Assembly: GCA_022843585.1 (NCBI GenBank)
Contig: JALHNJ010000012.1
Span: forward strand, 1-64,000
DNA length: 64,000 bases
Reading direction: 5' to 3'
Origin: Chitinophagaceae bacterium
Lineage (GTDB): Bacteria > Bacteroidota > Bacteroidia > Chitinophagales > Chitinophagaceae
Shown: piece after piece, positions 35,072-43,092 of the stretch
How the letters are laid out: each line of letters begins with the position of its first letter
How positions within the stretch are numbered: the first letter of the stretch is position 1
Made by a program: the position numbers and the translations under genes
The notes under the pieces: model-generated
What the model was told of the DNA's origin: nothing
The model's database searches: none
The model's input: the letters and a program-made list of their open reading frames with translations, nothing else

Positions 35072-35845
35072 TTAGGGGACAGGCGAAAACTCTTTCTCCA
35101 AATAGAACTTATGCTTCTCTAATAACTTCCCATCTTCATATAGTTCAAAGCGAAACCATCCGGCATGGTAGAAATTCGTTTTATCAATTTTGAATTCTTT
35201 CTCTTTGATTTCTTTCAGTTCAAAGATGAATGTATCTGCATCATCAAAAAATTTGATGGAGTATTTTTTCGGTTTTTCTTCATCCGGCAGACTAATGCGT
35301 ACATAGCCGTCCCGGTGTGTGTAAACATATAACGATGGTGTAAAAGCATTAGGCCTGGGTTTGTTGTTACCAACATTCGGAACTGCAACAGAATCTGTAC
35401 CCGGAAATTTATCGATAGTAACGACAAAAGGCTTGGCAGGAGTCAGTGAATCACCACCTTCCAGTATAACCTGGTTGGTTATTGGGTTAATGCTTTTAAT
35501 GGTGTCTTTTACAGGTTTTTTTGCTTCGCTGAACAAATACATCCCTTTGTCTAGCATAATATATATCCGGTAAAACATATGGTCGTTCGTTGCTTTAGTA
35601 TCCATATACCCATTTTGCGGAAGGGTGGGATCAGCTACTGTCAGAATTGTTTTAAATCCTTTTAAGCTGTCAAATGAACGTTGAATACTTATTTGCTTGA
35701 TGTTTTGAAAAGTATTGGTCCAGCCAACAATAATGCGGTTGCTACCTACATTCTTCAATGAAAATTTAGGAAGTGTGTCTTGTGCCCGCAACTGAATAGT
35801 TACAGCAGAAAATAATAGCAGTAAGGATAAAACCAGTTTTTTCAT
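35072..35845 (-). CDS. Secreted hypothetical protein with fibronectin III-like region
   Basis: The protein (257 residues from the ATG at 35845) has a signal peptide ending LRAQ. Residues about 30-105 (IIVGWTNTFQNIKQISIQRS, then FYRIYIMLDKGMYLFSEAKKPV) look like a fibronectin type III fold. The C-terminal half is beta-rich with a charged tail. No enzyme motif is visible. It is convergent with lipB; a short GTCCC/GGGAC hairpin lies in the gap. Confidence 0.6.
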   Translation of the reverse strand: MKKLVLSLLLLFSAVTIQLRAQDTLPKFSLKNVGSNRIIVGWTNTFQNIKQISIQRSFDSLKGFKTILTVADPTLPQNGYMDTKATNDHMFYRIYIMLDKGMYLFSEAKKPVKDTIKSINPITNQVILEGGDSLTPAKPFVVTIDKFPGTDSVAVPNVGNNKPRPNAFTPSLYVYTHRDGYVRISLPDEEKPKKYSIKFFDDADTFIFELKEIKEKEFKIDKTNFYHAGWFRFELYEDGKLLEKHKFYLEKEFSPVP

Positions 35846-35916
35846 ATGCATAAAACGGAAAAAGGATTGGATTCTTTTATTTATTGCTTCAAAGATAGGA
35901 TAGAGGAGCTAAAAAC

Positions 35917-36807
35917 TTAGAATATTAACATCCCCTTTTCGAGAGAACTGTTACCCGTAAGTCCACCACTGTGTATAAGCAAAATCCTGCATCCGGGTAT
36001 AAAGGAATTGTTTTTTACTAATTGATAAAACGCATAAAACAATTTTCCAGTATAAACAAAATCGCTGGGAATGCCTGTTTGCAGATAAAACATATTCATA
36101 AAGTCGATCAATTCGGATTTATACTTAGCATAACCACCAAAATGATAATCATGTATAAGTTGATAATTACCCTCCACATTATTCAACAATAATTGTACAC
36201 TTTTTTCCAGATCAAAATTATTTTTCAACATACTAATTCCAATAACTTGTTGGCTGGGTATTGTTGCTCTTATCAAACCAGCTATCATAGTACCTGTACC
36301 ACATGCACAACCTATTTTATCGAATTTATTGAGGTCACAATAATTTAAAATGGTGGCTGCCCCTGCCGCACCACTATTTCCGAAACCACCTTCATTAATA
36401 AAATAATTATTATCATTATCCAGTTCTGCAGGTATTTTCTTTTTTCTATAATCATCCCTACTGGTAAAAACCAATTGCATGCCCTCCGCTTGAGATTGAA
36501 GTAGTGTGGGAGAAAGATTCGCCGGTTTTTCACCTCGTATTATACCAATACCATTAAAGCCATTCATTTTGCAAGCCGCTGCCGTTGCAAGAATATGGTT
36601 AGACCAGGCTCCTCCAAATGTTACAATCGTTTTTTTATTCTGCTGCTTAGCTTCTTCCAGGTAATAGCGAAGTTTGAACCATTTGTTGCCGGATATAAGT
36701 GGATGAATTTTGTCGAGACGCAATACAGAAATCTCCACTCCTTTTTCAATAAATAAGGGTACGGTGAGTATATCAACAGAAATGTTATTAAAATTTATAT
36801 CTGTCAT
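35917..36807 (-). CDS. PLP-dependent ACC deaminase/D-cysteine desulfhydrase family protein
   Basis: A 296-residue fold-type II PLP enzyme. The PLP lysine is Lys42 in SGNKWFKLRYY; the following FGGAWSNHI (about 65-73) and the Gly-rich ACGTGTMIAGL loop bind the cofactor phosphate. The family includes 1-aminocyclopropane-1-carboxylate deaminase and D-cysteine desulfhydrase. Sequence alone does not tell which; outside plant-associated bacteria D-cysteine desulfhydration is the more common activity. Confidence 0.85.
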   Translation of the reverse strand: MTDINFNNISVDILTVPLFIEKGVEISVLRLDKIHPLISGNKWFKLRYYLEEAKQQNKKTIVTFGGAWSNHILATAAACKMNGFNGIGIIRGEKPANLSPTLLQSQAEGMQLVFTSRDDYRKKKIPAELDNDNNYFINEGGFGNSGAAGAATILNYCDLNKFDKIGCACGTGTMIAGLIRATIPSQQVIGISMLKNNFDLEKSVQLLLNNVEGNYQLIHDYHFGGYAKYKSELIDFMNMFYLQTGIPSDFVYTGKLFYAFYQLVKNNSFIPGCRILLIHSGGLTGNSSLEKGMLIF

Positions 36808-36951
36808 TCAAAATAAATAAGTGTCGTGGCGAATTTACTTTAATTTCGTTCGCAAGTTTAATTGAGAGAGTATGAAATGAGCTACCGACGAAACAAACAT
36901 AGTAAAATGATTATTTGCAGCGGATAGCAGGTAGCTAAAAATAAAAAACAC

Positions 36952-37851
36952 ATGAAACCTACATTGGTAATATTAGCGGCAGGTATGGCCTCCCGTTACG
37001 GAAGCATGAAACAGGTAGAAGGTTTTGGCCCGTCTGGAGAAACCATTATGGACTATTCCATTTTTGATGCAATCCGGGCAGGCTTTGGTAAAGTGGTATT
37101 TATTATCCGGGAAGAGTTTGCCGATAATTTCAAAAACATATTTGAGCCAAAGTTGAAAGGAAGAATTGAAACAGCGTATGTGTACCAGGATCTGAATTCT
37201 TTTTTAGAGGGGCATACAGTGCCGGAAGGAAGAACAAAACCATGGGGAACTGCCCATGCAGTATTATGTGCAAAGGATGTAGTGAATGAGCCTTTTGCTG
37301 TTATTAATGCAGATGATTTCTATGGGCAAAATGCTTTTGAAAATGCAGCTGCTTTTTTAAATGTGGGCTGCAATGAAAGGAACTACGCCATTATTGGTTA
37401 TGATTTACTAAGCACACTTTCTGATTATGGAACAGTGAACAGGGGAGTTTGTGAATTGGATCATGACGGTAATCTTGCCGGTGTTACCGAACGTATTAAC
37501 ATTGCTAAGAAAGGAGAAAGTGTAATGGCTGATGATGGGCTGGAGCCCAAAGAATTGTCGTTAAAAACGAGAGTATCGATGAACTTCTGGTGTTTTGATC
37601 CTTCATTCTTTTCTTATACACAAAACTTGTTTACCAATTTTTTAAAAAATCATGGAACTGAATTAAAGTCGGAGTTCTTTATTCCAATAGTTGCAGACCA
37701 ATTTATAAAAGAAGGTGGAAAAATTGAAGTGATCCCAACCACCTCATTGTGGTTTGGTGTTACGTATAAAGAAGATGCACCTTTTGTTGCTAAAAGCCTG
37801 GCTGAATTAATAAGCAATGGGGAGTATCCAAAAAATCTTTGGGAAGCATAA
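36952..37851 (+). CDS. Sugar-phosphate nucleotidyltransferase family protein
   Basis: This 299-residue protein has the nucleotidyltransferase Rossmann-like signature LVILAAGMASRYGSMKQ at the N-terminus, GTAHAVLCAKD and the metal-binding VINADDFYG. It would join a nucleoside triphosphate to a sugar (or related) phosphate. The usual Gly-Gly of LAGGxGTR is AGMASR, as in a subgroup of the family common in Bacteroidota; the substrate is unknown. A strong terminator follows. Confidence 0.82.
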   Translation: MKPTLVILAAGMASRYGSMKQVEGFGPSGETIMDYSIFDAIRAGFGKVVFIIREEFADNFKNIFEPKLKGRIETAYVYQDLNSFLEGHTVPEGRTKPWGTAHAVLCAKDVVNEPFAVINADDFYGQNAFENAAAFLNVGCNERNYAIIGYDLLSTLSDYGTVNRGVCELDHDGNLAGVTERINIAKKGESVMADDGLEPKELSLKTRVSMNFWCFDPSFFSYTQNLFTNFLKNHGTELKSEFFIPIVADQFIKEGGKIEVIPTTSLWFGVTYKEDAPFVAKSLAELISNGEYPKNLWEA

Positions 37852-37868
37852 ATGCAGATACAATAATG

Positions 37869-37910
37869 AAAAAGACCCGTCTTGTTTTTAACTTGACGGG
37901 TCTTTTTATA
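37869..37910. terminator. Bidirectional terminator (ACCCGTCTT family)
   Basis: AAAAAGACCCGTC pairs with GACGGGTCTTTTT around a T-rich loop (TTGTTTTTAACTT). T tracts on both strands serve the nucleotidyltransferase and the convergent protease gene. Confidence 0.85.
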
Positions 37911-37924
37911 AGTAACAATTTATC

Positions 37925-39028
37925 TTAATTCACTTTCACCATGAATACGTAGTCCTCTACTTTTTCAACCTGTTGTTGAAAATCAAGTCCGCCTAATGCA
38001 GATTTGGTAGATATTTTCACCCGTTGGTAGCTGGTATCTTTTTTCAGATCATCCAGCACTTTGTAAATATGCTTGCCTTGGATGGCAAATGCAAAGCCCT
38101 CAGTGTTTTTTTGACGGCCATTGAGAATACCGATCACTTCTCCTTTCTTATTTAATATCGGGCTGCCACTATTTCCTCTATTGGCGGCTATTTCTATCTG
38201 GCAGCTTAAGGTGTCGCCATTAAAACCAGTTTTTGCACTCAGATAACCTTGTCCGTAAACAATTTCATTTCTTGGATAACCCAGTGTAAAAATTGGCTCC
38301 GCTAATTTGCCGGAAGATTTGCTGATCGAATATGGAATAGAAGAATAAGGTTTAAAATTATCGTCTTCAATTTTCAGGATAGCAATGTCTTTTTGTCTGT
38401 CTATAAAAACCACTTTTGCCACAAAATCGCCTTTACTGTTTTGAACAGCTACATTATCTGCGCCATCCACTACGTGGGCATTTGTTACCAGGTAGCCTTT
38501 TGCATCAATTATAAAACCAGTACCGCCTGTAGTGTAAACGATAGGATTGCCGGTCTTATTTATACTGTTTTTTACTTTATTAATCTCTTTATCCTGTTCT
38601 TTGGTTTTGTTTTCAATAACGTTCATTTTTCTTTTTACAAGTTCAAGATCAGAATTAGGTACTTTAGGAGCAAATGCACCAACTAATCCACTAATTGCAA
38701 GGGTAGTAAAAAGAGCAATAGAAGCTGCAATAGCACCCACTCTTTTATACCGGTTCCATAAGTAAACCACTTTGGCTTTTCCTTTCAGTCGGGCAGAATC
38801 AATTTTACCTTGTTCCGTAAGATTGGTGTGAACTTCATTTAAAGAAGAACGGAAATTTTTCCATTCGCCAAAACGGTTCATCTGCTGCAAGAAAAGCGTA
38901 TGCTCCACTACTAATTGATCGATCTCCGTATTCGTTTTGCGGAGGTTTTCAAACAACAATCTTTCGTCAGGGTTCATTTCTCCCTTTATGTACCGTTCTA
39001 CAGCCTCTAAAATCTTAATATCATCCAT
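37925..39028 (-). CDS. Membrane-anchored trypsin-like protease with anti-sigma-like N-terminus
   Basis: From the ATG at 39028 the product has 367 residues. The N-terminal 95 residues are hydrophilic and helical and open like FecR/anti-sigma regulators of Bacteroidota (ILEAVERYIKGEMNPDERLLFENLRKTN region). One transmembrane helix (about 97-120) and a coiled-coil linker (128-158) follow, then a periplasmic HtrA-like protease with His185 (TNAHVV), Asp214 (KDIAILKI) and Ser288 (GNSGSP). No PDZ domain is present. The ATG overlaps the end of the ECF sigma gene by eight bases, so the two are translationally coupled. A regulator role is inferred. Confidence 0.8.
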   Translation of the reverse strand: MDDIKILEAVERYIKGEMNPDERLLFENLRKTNTEIDQLVVEHTLFLQQMNRFGEWKNFRSSLNEVHTNLTEQGKIDSARLKGKAKVVYLWNRYKRVGAIAASIALFTTLAISGLVGAFAPKVPNSDLELVKRKMNVIENKTKEQDKEINKVKNSINKTGNPIVYTTGGTGFIIDAKGYLVTNAHVVDGADNVAVQNSKGDFVAKVVFIDRQKDIAILKIEDDNFKPYSSIPYSISKSSGKLAEPIFTLGYPRNEIVYGQGYLSAKTGFNGDTLSCQIEIAANRGNSGSPILNKKGEVIGILNGRQKNTEGFAFAIQGKHIYKVLDDLKKDTSYQRVKISTKSALGGLDFQQQVEKVEDYVFMVKVN

Positions 39029-39596
39029 CACTATTCCCGTTTTTATAATGTGCAAAAAATATTTTTTTCAATCTCATCAGGCACTTATACTTCTGGTTTT
39101 TCGCATTATCGGCATTCGTATATCCAAAATTGGCCGCAATTACCTGCATGTTCTGTTTTTGCAAGTAATAAGCTTCTAATAAACTTTTACAAGGCTCACC
39201 CAAACTACTGATAGCCTTATCCATCATTTCAAACTCACTATTCCTTTTTTCATGTTCTTCAATCTCATCTTCTACCGGCACCACCTGCTCCAAACTCTCA
39301 ACAGGAGGGGAATAACGACTAAGTTGTTGCAACCTTTTTAGCCATAATCGCCTGGCTACCGAATACACATACGTTTTAATCTGGCAGTTCAGCTCAAAAG
39401 TTCCTGATCGTACATTTTCATAAAGAACTATCATTGCCTCCTGGAACACATCTTTCGCATCATCCGCAGAACCGTTGTTGTTGATTATCAACGCCTGAAC
39501 CATGTTATAGTTGTCCCGGTAAATGGCTTCCACAGCCTTTTTATCGTTTACAGCTAATCCTTCCAGCAAAAGTCTTTCGTTATTCTCTGGTTTCAC
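39021..39596 (-). CDS. ECF-type RNA polymerase sigma factor
   Basis: A 191-residue sigma-70 family protein of the ECF type. Region 2 is visible around residues 20-85 (DAKDVFQEAMIVLYENV), and region 4 with its helix-turn-helix around 130-185 (MDKAISSLGEPCKSLLEAYYL..MQVIAANFGYTNADNAKNQKYKCLMRL). A long acidic linker (PVEDEIEEHEKRNSEFE) joins them. The gene directly precedes and overlaps the membrane protease with anti-sigma-like N-terminus, its likely regulator. Confidence 0.88.
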   Translation of the reverse strand: MKPENNERLLLEGLAVNDKKAVEAIYRDNYNMVQALIINNNGSADDAKDVFQEAMIVLYENVRSGTFELNCQIKTYVYSVARRLWLKRLQQLSRYSPPVESLEQVVPVEDEIEEHEKRNSEFEMMDKAISSLGEPCKSLLEAYYLQKQNMQVIAANFGYTNADNAKNQKYKCLMRLKKIFFAHYKNGNSDG

Positions 39597-39777
39597 TTAT
39601 TCCTATGTTTAATACATTTTTTTAAAAATAGTAACCCTGCCCGACTGTAAAAAATATAATTAAGAAAGTTAAAGCGGGGGTGGGGGGAGCTAAAAAAATA
39701 TTTTAAAAACCGGGTTACCTTTTTCCGTTCCGGGTATTAACAACGAAATATTTCAACAAATAACAAAAAATCGAAAA

Positions 39778-39987
39778 ATGAAAAAATTCTTAGCAATCAT
39801 CGCTATCGCTTCTTTTGCAGTAGCTTGTAACAATTCTTCTGAAGCAAAAGATACAGCTGATAGCGCAAATGCTGTTATTGATTCTACTGTTAATGCAGTT
39901 CAAGATTCAATCGGTGTTGTAGCTGATTCTGCAAAAGCTACTATCGACTCTACTGCTAATGCTGTTGTAGATTCTTTAAAAAAGTAA
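39778..39987 (+). CDS. Small lipoprotein with Asp-Ser heptad-like repeats
   Basis: The 69-residue product has a lipoprotein signal with lipobox FAVAC (Cys17). The mature 53 residues carry Asp-Ser pairs spaced 7 or 8 residues apart (DSANAVI, DSTVNAVQ, DSIGVVA, DSAKATI, DSTANAVV, DSLKK), predicting a long amphipathic helix like those of LEA- or apolipoprotein-type proteins. It lies 180 bases from and divergent to the ECF sigma gene, and may belong to the same envelope response. It ends at a good terminator. Confidence 0.75.
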   Translation: MKKFLAIIAIASFAVACNNSSEAKDTADSANAVIDSTVNAVQDSIGVVADSAKATIDSTANAVVDSLKK

Positions 39988-40006
39988 CTTTATAGGCAAG
40001 CAACTT

Positions 40007-40044
40007 AAAAAGCCTTCCCCAATTGGTGGAGGGCTTTTTAATTT
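40007..40044 (+). terminator. Terminator after the small lipoprotein
   Basis: AAAAAGCCTTCC pairs with GGAGGGCTTTTT around a short loop, followed by AATTT. This begins a 303-base gap before the DEAD-box gene that also holds the GTTGCGTCGCACTCTT repeat, a hairpin (GAGCGGCTA/TAGCC..GCTC, 40214-40235) and the helicase promoter. Confidence 0.85.
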
Positions 40045-40110
40045 ATAACAGATTTTGACGGTTTTTTGAAAGAATTGTACTGATTACCAGTTTTGATGCC
40101 AATTATTTTT

Positions 40111-40155
40111 TACCAGACTGCAGCGCTATTATCATCTTAGTTGCGTCGCACTCTT
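40111..40155 (+). repeat. Dispersed GTTGCGTCGCACTCTT repeat, copy 1
   Basis: The 16-mer at 40140-40155 is the exact reverse complement of 45503-45518. The flanks are also similar: TTACCAG about 30 bases upstream and CATCTT directly before it. It lies in the gap before the DEAD-box gene. Confidence 0.7.
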
Positions 40156-40248
40156 GTACTGTAGTAACACAGATGGGCATTTGCGAGAGCACCAAATACT
40201 CCAATCAGTAGCAGAGCGGCTAGTTAGCCATGCTCAGCTTAAATAGTT

Positions 40249-40256
40249 TACCTTTG
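40249..40256 (+). promoter_or_regulatory. -7 promoter element of the DEAD-box gene
   Basis: TACCTTTG lies 34 bases before the GTG start. A clear TTTG -33 element is missing. Confidence 0.55.
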
Positions 40257-40290
40257 CCGCCGCAATCTGCAAATCAATTTAATTTATATT

Positions 40291-41982
40291 GTGACTACAT
40301 TTCAAGAATTAGGAGTTGAAGAAGGACTAATACAGTCCATCACTACTTTAGGGTTTACTCAACCCACACCCATCCAGGAAAAAGCAATCCCCGTTTTATT
40401 ACAAGGAACAAAGGACTTTATTGGACTTGCCCAAACTGGTACGGGTAAAACCGCTGCTTTCGGTCTGCCTTTATTACAACTTATAAATAAAGAAGACCGT
40501 TTCCCGCAAGCTTTAATAGTTTGCCCAACCAGAGAACTTTGTTTACAAATAGCCAGCGATCTGGAGAAATTCAAAAGCAAAAAAATAAATATCAGTGTTA
40601 CGGCTGTGTATGGTGGTACTTCCATCACTATGCAAATCCGGGATCTAAAAAGAGGCACTCACATTGTAGTTGCTACTCCAGGCCGTTTGATAGATCTTAT
40701 TGAAAGAAAAGCGATCAACCTCGAAAAGATACATTATGTAGTACTCGATGAGGCAGATGAAATGCTGAACATGGGTTTTAAAGATGATATTGAATTCATC
40801 TTAAAGAATACTCCCAACCGTCAGAGCACCTGGTTATTCAGTGCAACTATGCCGGCAGAAATAAGAAATGTGAGTAAGAAGTACATGGATAAACCGTTTG
40901 AAATTACAATCGGTAAAACAAATGAAGGAGCTGCTAATATTGATCATCAGTATTATGCTACACAACATCACAATAGGTACGAAGTTTTAAAAAGAATTAT
41001 TGACTTTAATCCCGGCATTTACGGAATTGTATTTGCAAGAACCAAAGCCGATACACAAGATATTGCTGAAAAGCTAACAAGAGAAGGTTACGATATTGAT
41101 GCAATACATGGTGACTTGACGCAACAGCAGCGGGATAAAGTGATGGGATTGTTCAGAGATAAAAGTGTGAAGCTGCTTGTTGCAACCGATGTTGCTGCAA
41201 GAGGAATCGATGTAAAAGGAATTACCCATGTTATCAATTACGAATTACCGGACGATGTGGAAGTATACACACATAGAAGCGGACGTACAGGCCGGGCTGG
41301 CAGCAGTGGAGTTTCTGTTTCAATTGTTACACCAAAAGAGGTATATCGTTTGCGCCAGGTAGAAAGAATAGTGAAGACACAGTTTCATAAAATGGATATA
41401 CCAAGCGGTAAAGATGTTTGCCGTAAACAGTTTTTCCATTTTATAGATAAGATGTTAAGTGCAGATATTAGCAATGGTGAATACGAAGCTTACTTGCCTA
41501 CACTAAGAGAAAAATTTGCAGAAGTAGATAAAGAAGAAATATTGCAAAGAGTAGCTGCATTAGAGTTTGATCGTTTCTTGAAATATTATGAAAATGCTGC
41601 CGACCTGAATATGAGAGGTGGCGACAGAAGAGATGATAGAAGAGGAGCAGACAGAGGCGAAAGAGGTGCACCTAGAGAAAGAGAAAGAGAAAGAGATACA
41701 AAAGGAAGAAGCTTTAGCGGCGGCGGTAATTACCAACGCTTGTTTGTAAACCTTGGAACCAAAGATGGCTTTTATAAAGCAAGTTTCCTGCAGTTCATAT
41801 TAGATATGAGTGATCTGAAAAAAGAAGTGTTGGGCCGTATTGATATGAAGGAAATGACCAGTTGGATTGAAATTGATCCAACAGCCGGTAAGAAAATGAT
41901 AAAAGCGATCGATGGAAAAAACTATCGGGGTCGTAAGATTCGCATGAATGATGCTGAGTCTGGCGGTGGCAGAGGAAAATAA
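40291..41982 (+). CDS. DEAD-box RNA helicase with RG-rich linker and DbpA-type RNA-binding domain
   Basis: The 563-residue protein has the Q motif (FQELGVEEGL..TQPTPIQ), Walker A AQTGTGKT, PTRELC, the DEAD box (VLDEADEM), SAT and HRSGRTGRAG. A C-terminal domain (about 485-555) resembles the DbpA/CsdA RNA-binding fold. Between them (about 442-475) is an Arg/Gly/Asp-rich linker containing [10 protein letters not shown]. It unwinds RNA in ribosome assembly or mRNA decay, especially in the cold. The start is GTG. The promoter of the pheA leader begins 12 bases after its stop. Confidence 0.94.
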   Translation: MTTFQELGVEEGLIQSITTLGFTQPTPIQEKAIPVLLQGTKDFIGLAQTGTGKTAAFGLPLLQLINKEDRFPQALIVCPTRELCLQIASDLEKFKSKKINISVTAVYGGTSITMQIRDLKRGTHIVVATPGRLIDLIERKAINLEKIHYVVLDEADEMLNMGFKDDIEFILKNTPNRQSTWLFSATMPAEIRNVSKKYMDKPFEITIGKTNEGAANIDHQYYATQHHNRYEVLKRIIDFNPGIYGIVFARTKADTQDIAEKLTREGYDIDAIHGDLTQQQRDKVMGLFRDKSVKLLVATDVAARGIDVKGITHVINYELPDDVEVYTHRSGRTGRAGSSGVSVSIVTPKEVYRLRQVERIVKTQFHKMDIPSGKDVCRKQFFHFIDKMLSADISNGEYEAYLPTLREKFAEVDKEEILQRVAALEFDRFLKYYENAADLNMRGGDRRDDRRGADRGERGAPRERERERDTKGRSFSGGGNYQRLFVNLGTKDGFYKASFLQFILDMSDLKKEVLGRIDMKEMTSWIEIDPTAGKKMIKAIDGKNYRGRKIRMNDAESGGGRGK

Positions 41983-41994
41983 AGTTGATTTAAC

Positions 41995-42025
41995 TTTGAT
42001 TTACTAAACAGGACAACTATATTTG
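41995..42025 (+). promoter_or_regulatory. Promoter of the pheA leader
   Basis: TTTG at 41995-41998, 19 bp, then TATATTTG at 42018-42025: a full match to the Bacteroidota consensus. The predicted start of transcription is near 42029, three bases before the GTG of the leader peptide. Confidence 0.85.
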
Positions 42026-42031
42026 TTCAGA

Positions 42032-42118
42032 GTGACAACAACAAACACATATTTTGGTTTCTATTTTTATTACTTCTTTAGTAAGAGGCCGGGAATGCTT
42101 TTGTTGAAAACAAATTAG
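42032..42118 (+). CDS. Phe/Tyr-rich leader peptide of the aromatic operon
   Basis: A 28-codon frame from GTG at 42032 to TAG at 42116-42118. Residues 7-16 read YFGFYFYYFF: five Phe and four Tyr in ten codons, using both TTT/TTC and TAT/TAC. Residues 17-28 are SKRPGMLLLKTN. It stands directly after a consensus promoter and before a terminator hairpin that precedes pheA, the classical place of an attenuation leader peptide. A ribosome short of charged tRNA-Phe or tRNA-Tyr would stall here and change the folding of the RNA downstream. The alternative, that the aromatic run is chance, is hard to reconcile with its position. Confidence 0.82.
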   Translation: MTTTNTYFGFYFYYFFSKRPGMLLLKTN

Positions 42119-42174
42119 AACAACTAAAAATCAACATAAAGAATCCCGGTCAGATCGACCGGGATTCTTGTTTT
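42087..42174 (+). promoter_or_regulatory. Transcription attenuator of the pheA operon
   Basis: The terminator is a 13-bp stem, AAGAATCCCGGTC (42139-42151) / GACCGGGATTCTT (42157-42169), loop AGATC, then GTTTT. Upstream, within codons 19-23 of the leader peptide, GGCCGGGAATGCTT (42087-42100) closely copies the 3' arm. It can pair with the 5' arm over eight contiguous pairs (one G:U) plus a flanking CTT/AAG, forming an antiterminator. The remaining 87 bases before pheA hold only a short GCCTC/GAGGC hairpin. Confidence 0.8.
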
Positions 42175-42261
42175 AAAGGCCTCCCCAAACCCCTCACAAG
42201 GAGAGGCGTAAGAGTCTGAAAGTTGTAAAGTGTTTATTGATTTTATAAAGCGATAATAAAA

Positions 42262-43092
42262 GTGAGTACAAAAGTTTCTATACAAGGTTACGAAGGCAGC
42301 TTTCACCAGGTGGCCGCACAACTATTTTTTGGAAAGGGAGTGGAGGTAATTACCTGTAACACATTTAAAGAAGTAGTAAAGATCGCCGGCAATAAAAAAG
42401 AAAGCGATGGTGGAATTATGGCGATAGAAAATTCTATTGCGGGAAGCATTTTGCCGAATTACAATTTGCTACAGAAGAGTAATTTAAAGATCATTGGTGA
42501 AATTTATTTACAGATACGACAAAATCTATTGGTCAACCCGGGAGTGAAATTAGAAGACATCCGGGAAGTGCATTCACATACAATGGCTTTGCAGCAGTGT
42601 TATGATTTTTTGGACAAGTACAAATGGAAATTGGTAGAGACAGATGATACGGCATTGAGTGCAAAGCATGTTCACCAGCATAAGAGTAAACATATTGCAG
42701 CCATTGCCAGCAAATTAGCAGCAGAGTTGTATAGTCTGGATATGATTGCACCGAATATTCATACCATGAAAAATAATTACACAAGGTTTTTGGTATTACA
42801 AAGAGAAGATGCTGCGAATACAGTTGAAGAAGCGAATAAAGCATCGGTTAATTTTCATACCGATCATTCAAAAGGAAGTTTAGCAAAAGTGTTGACAGCA
42901 ATTGCAGCAGGCGGAATTAATTTAAGCAAATTGCAAAGCTTTCCTATTCCGGGCAGCGATTTTAAATACAGCTTTCATGCAGATATGGAGTTTGATTCTA
43001 TAGATCAGTTCAATGATGTGATTACTCAAATGAAAAAGCTAACAGCGGAAACAAAAATTTACGGAGTTTATAAAAAAGGAATTTGGAAATGA
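42262..43092 (+). CDS. pheA: Prephenate dehydratase
   Basis: A monofunctional 276-residue enzyme that makes phenylpyruvate from prephenate. The catalytic TRF motif is at 174-176 (NNYTRFLVL), preceded by the bilobal dehydratase domain (1-180). A C-terminal ACT domain (about 194-274) should bind Phe for feedback control, but the usual ESRP motif reads QSFP (225-228). No chorismate mutase domain is attached; that activity is supplied by the aroF fusion downstream. The start is GTG. It heads the operon and lies behind the Phe/Tyr attenuator. Confidence 0.94.
   Translation: MSTKVSIQGYEGSFHQVAAQLFFGKGVEVITCNTFKEVVKIAGNKKESDGGIMAIENSIAGSILPNYNLLQKSNLKIIGEIYLQIRQNLLVNPGVKLEDIREVHSHTMALQQCYDFLDKYKWKLVETDDTALSAKHVHQHKSKHIAAIASKLAAELYSLDMIAPNIHTMKNNYTRFLVLQREDAANTVEEANKASVNFHTDHSKGSLAKVLTAIAAGGINLSKLQSFPIPGSDFKYSFHADMEFDSIDQFNDVITQMKKLTAETKIYGVYKKGIWK

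Noticed and set aside
35064-35080. GTCCC/GGGAC hairpin between lipB and its convergent neighbour
   Set aside because: The five-base stem with no T tract is too weak to call a terminator.
39670-39690. G-rich run (GGGGGTGGGGGG) before the small lipoprotein gene
   Set aside because: Only two clear G tracts are present, so a regulatory quadruplex is not convincing.
40214-40235. tRNA-like hairpin GAGCGGCTA/TAGCC..GCTC before the DEAD-box gene
   Set aside because: It lacks anticodon and T arms and lies upstream of the -7 box, so it would not be in the transcript.
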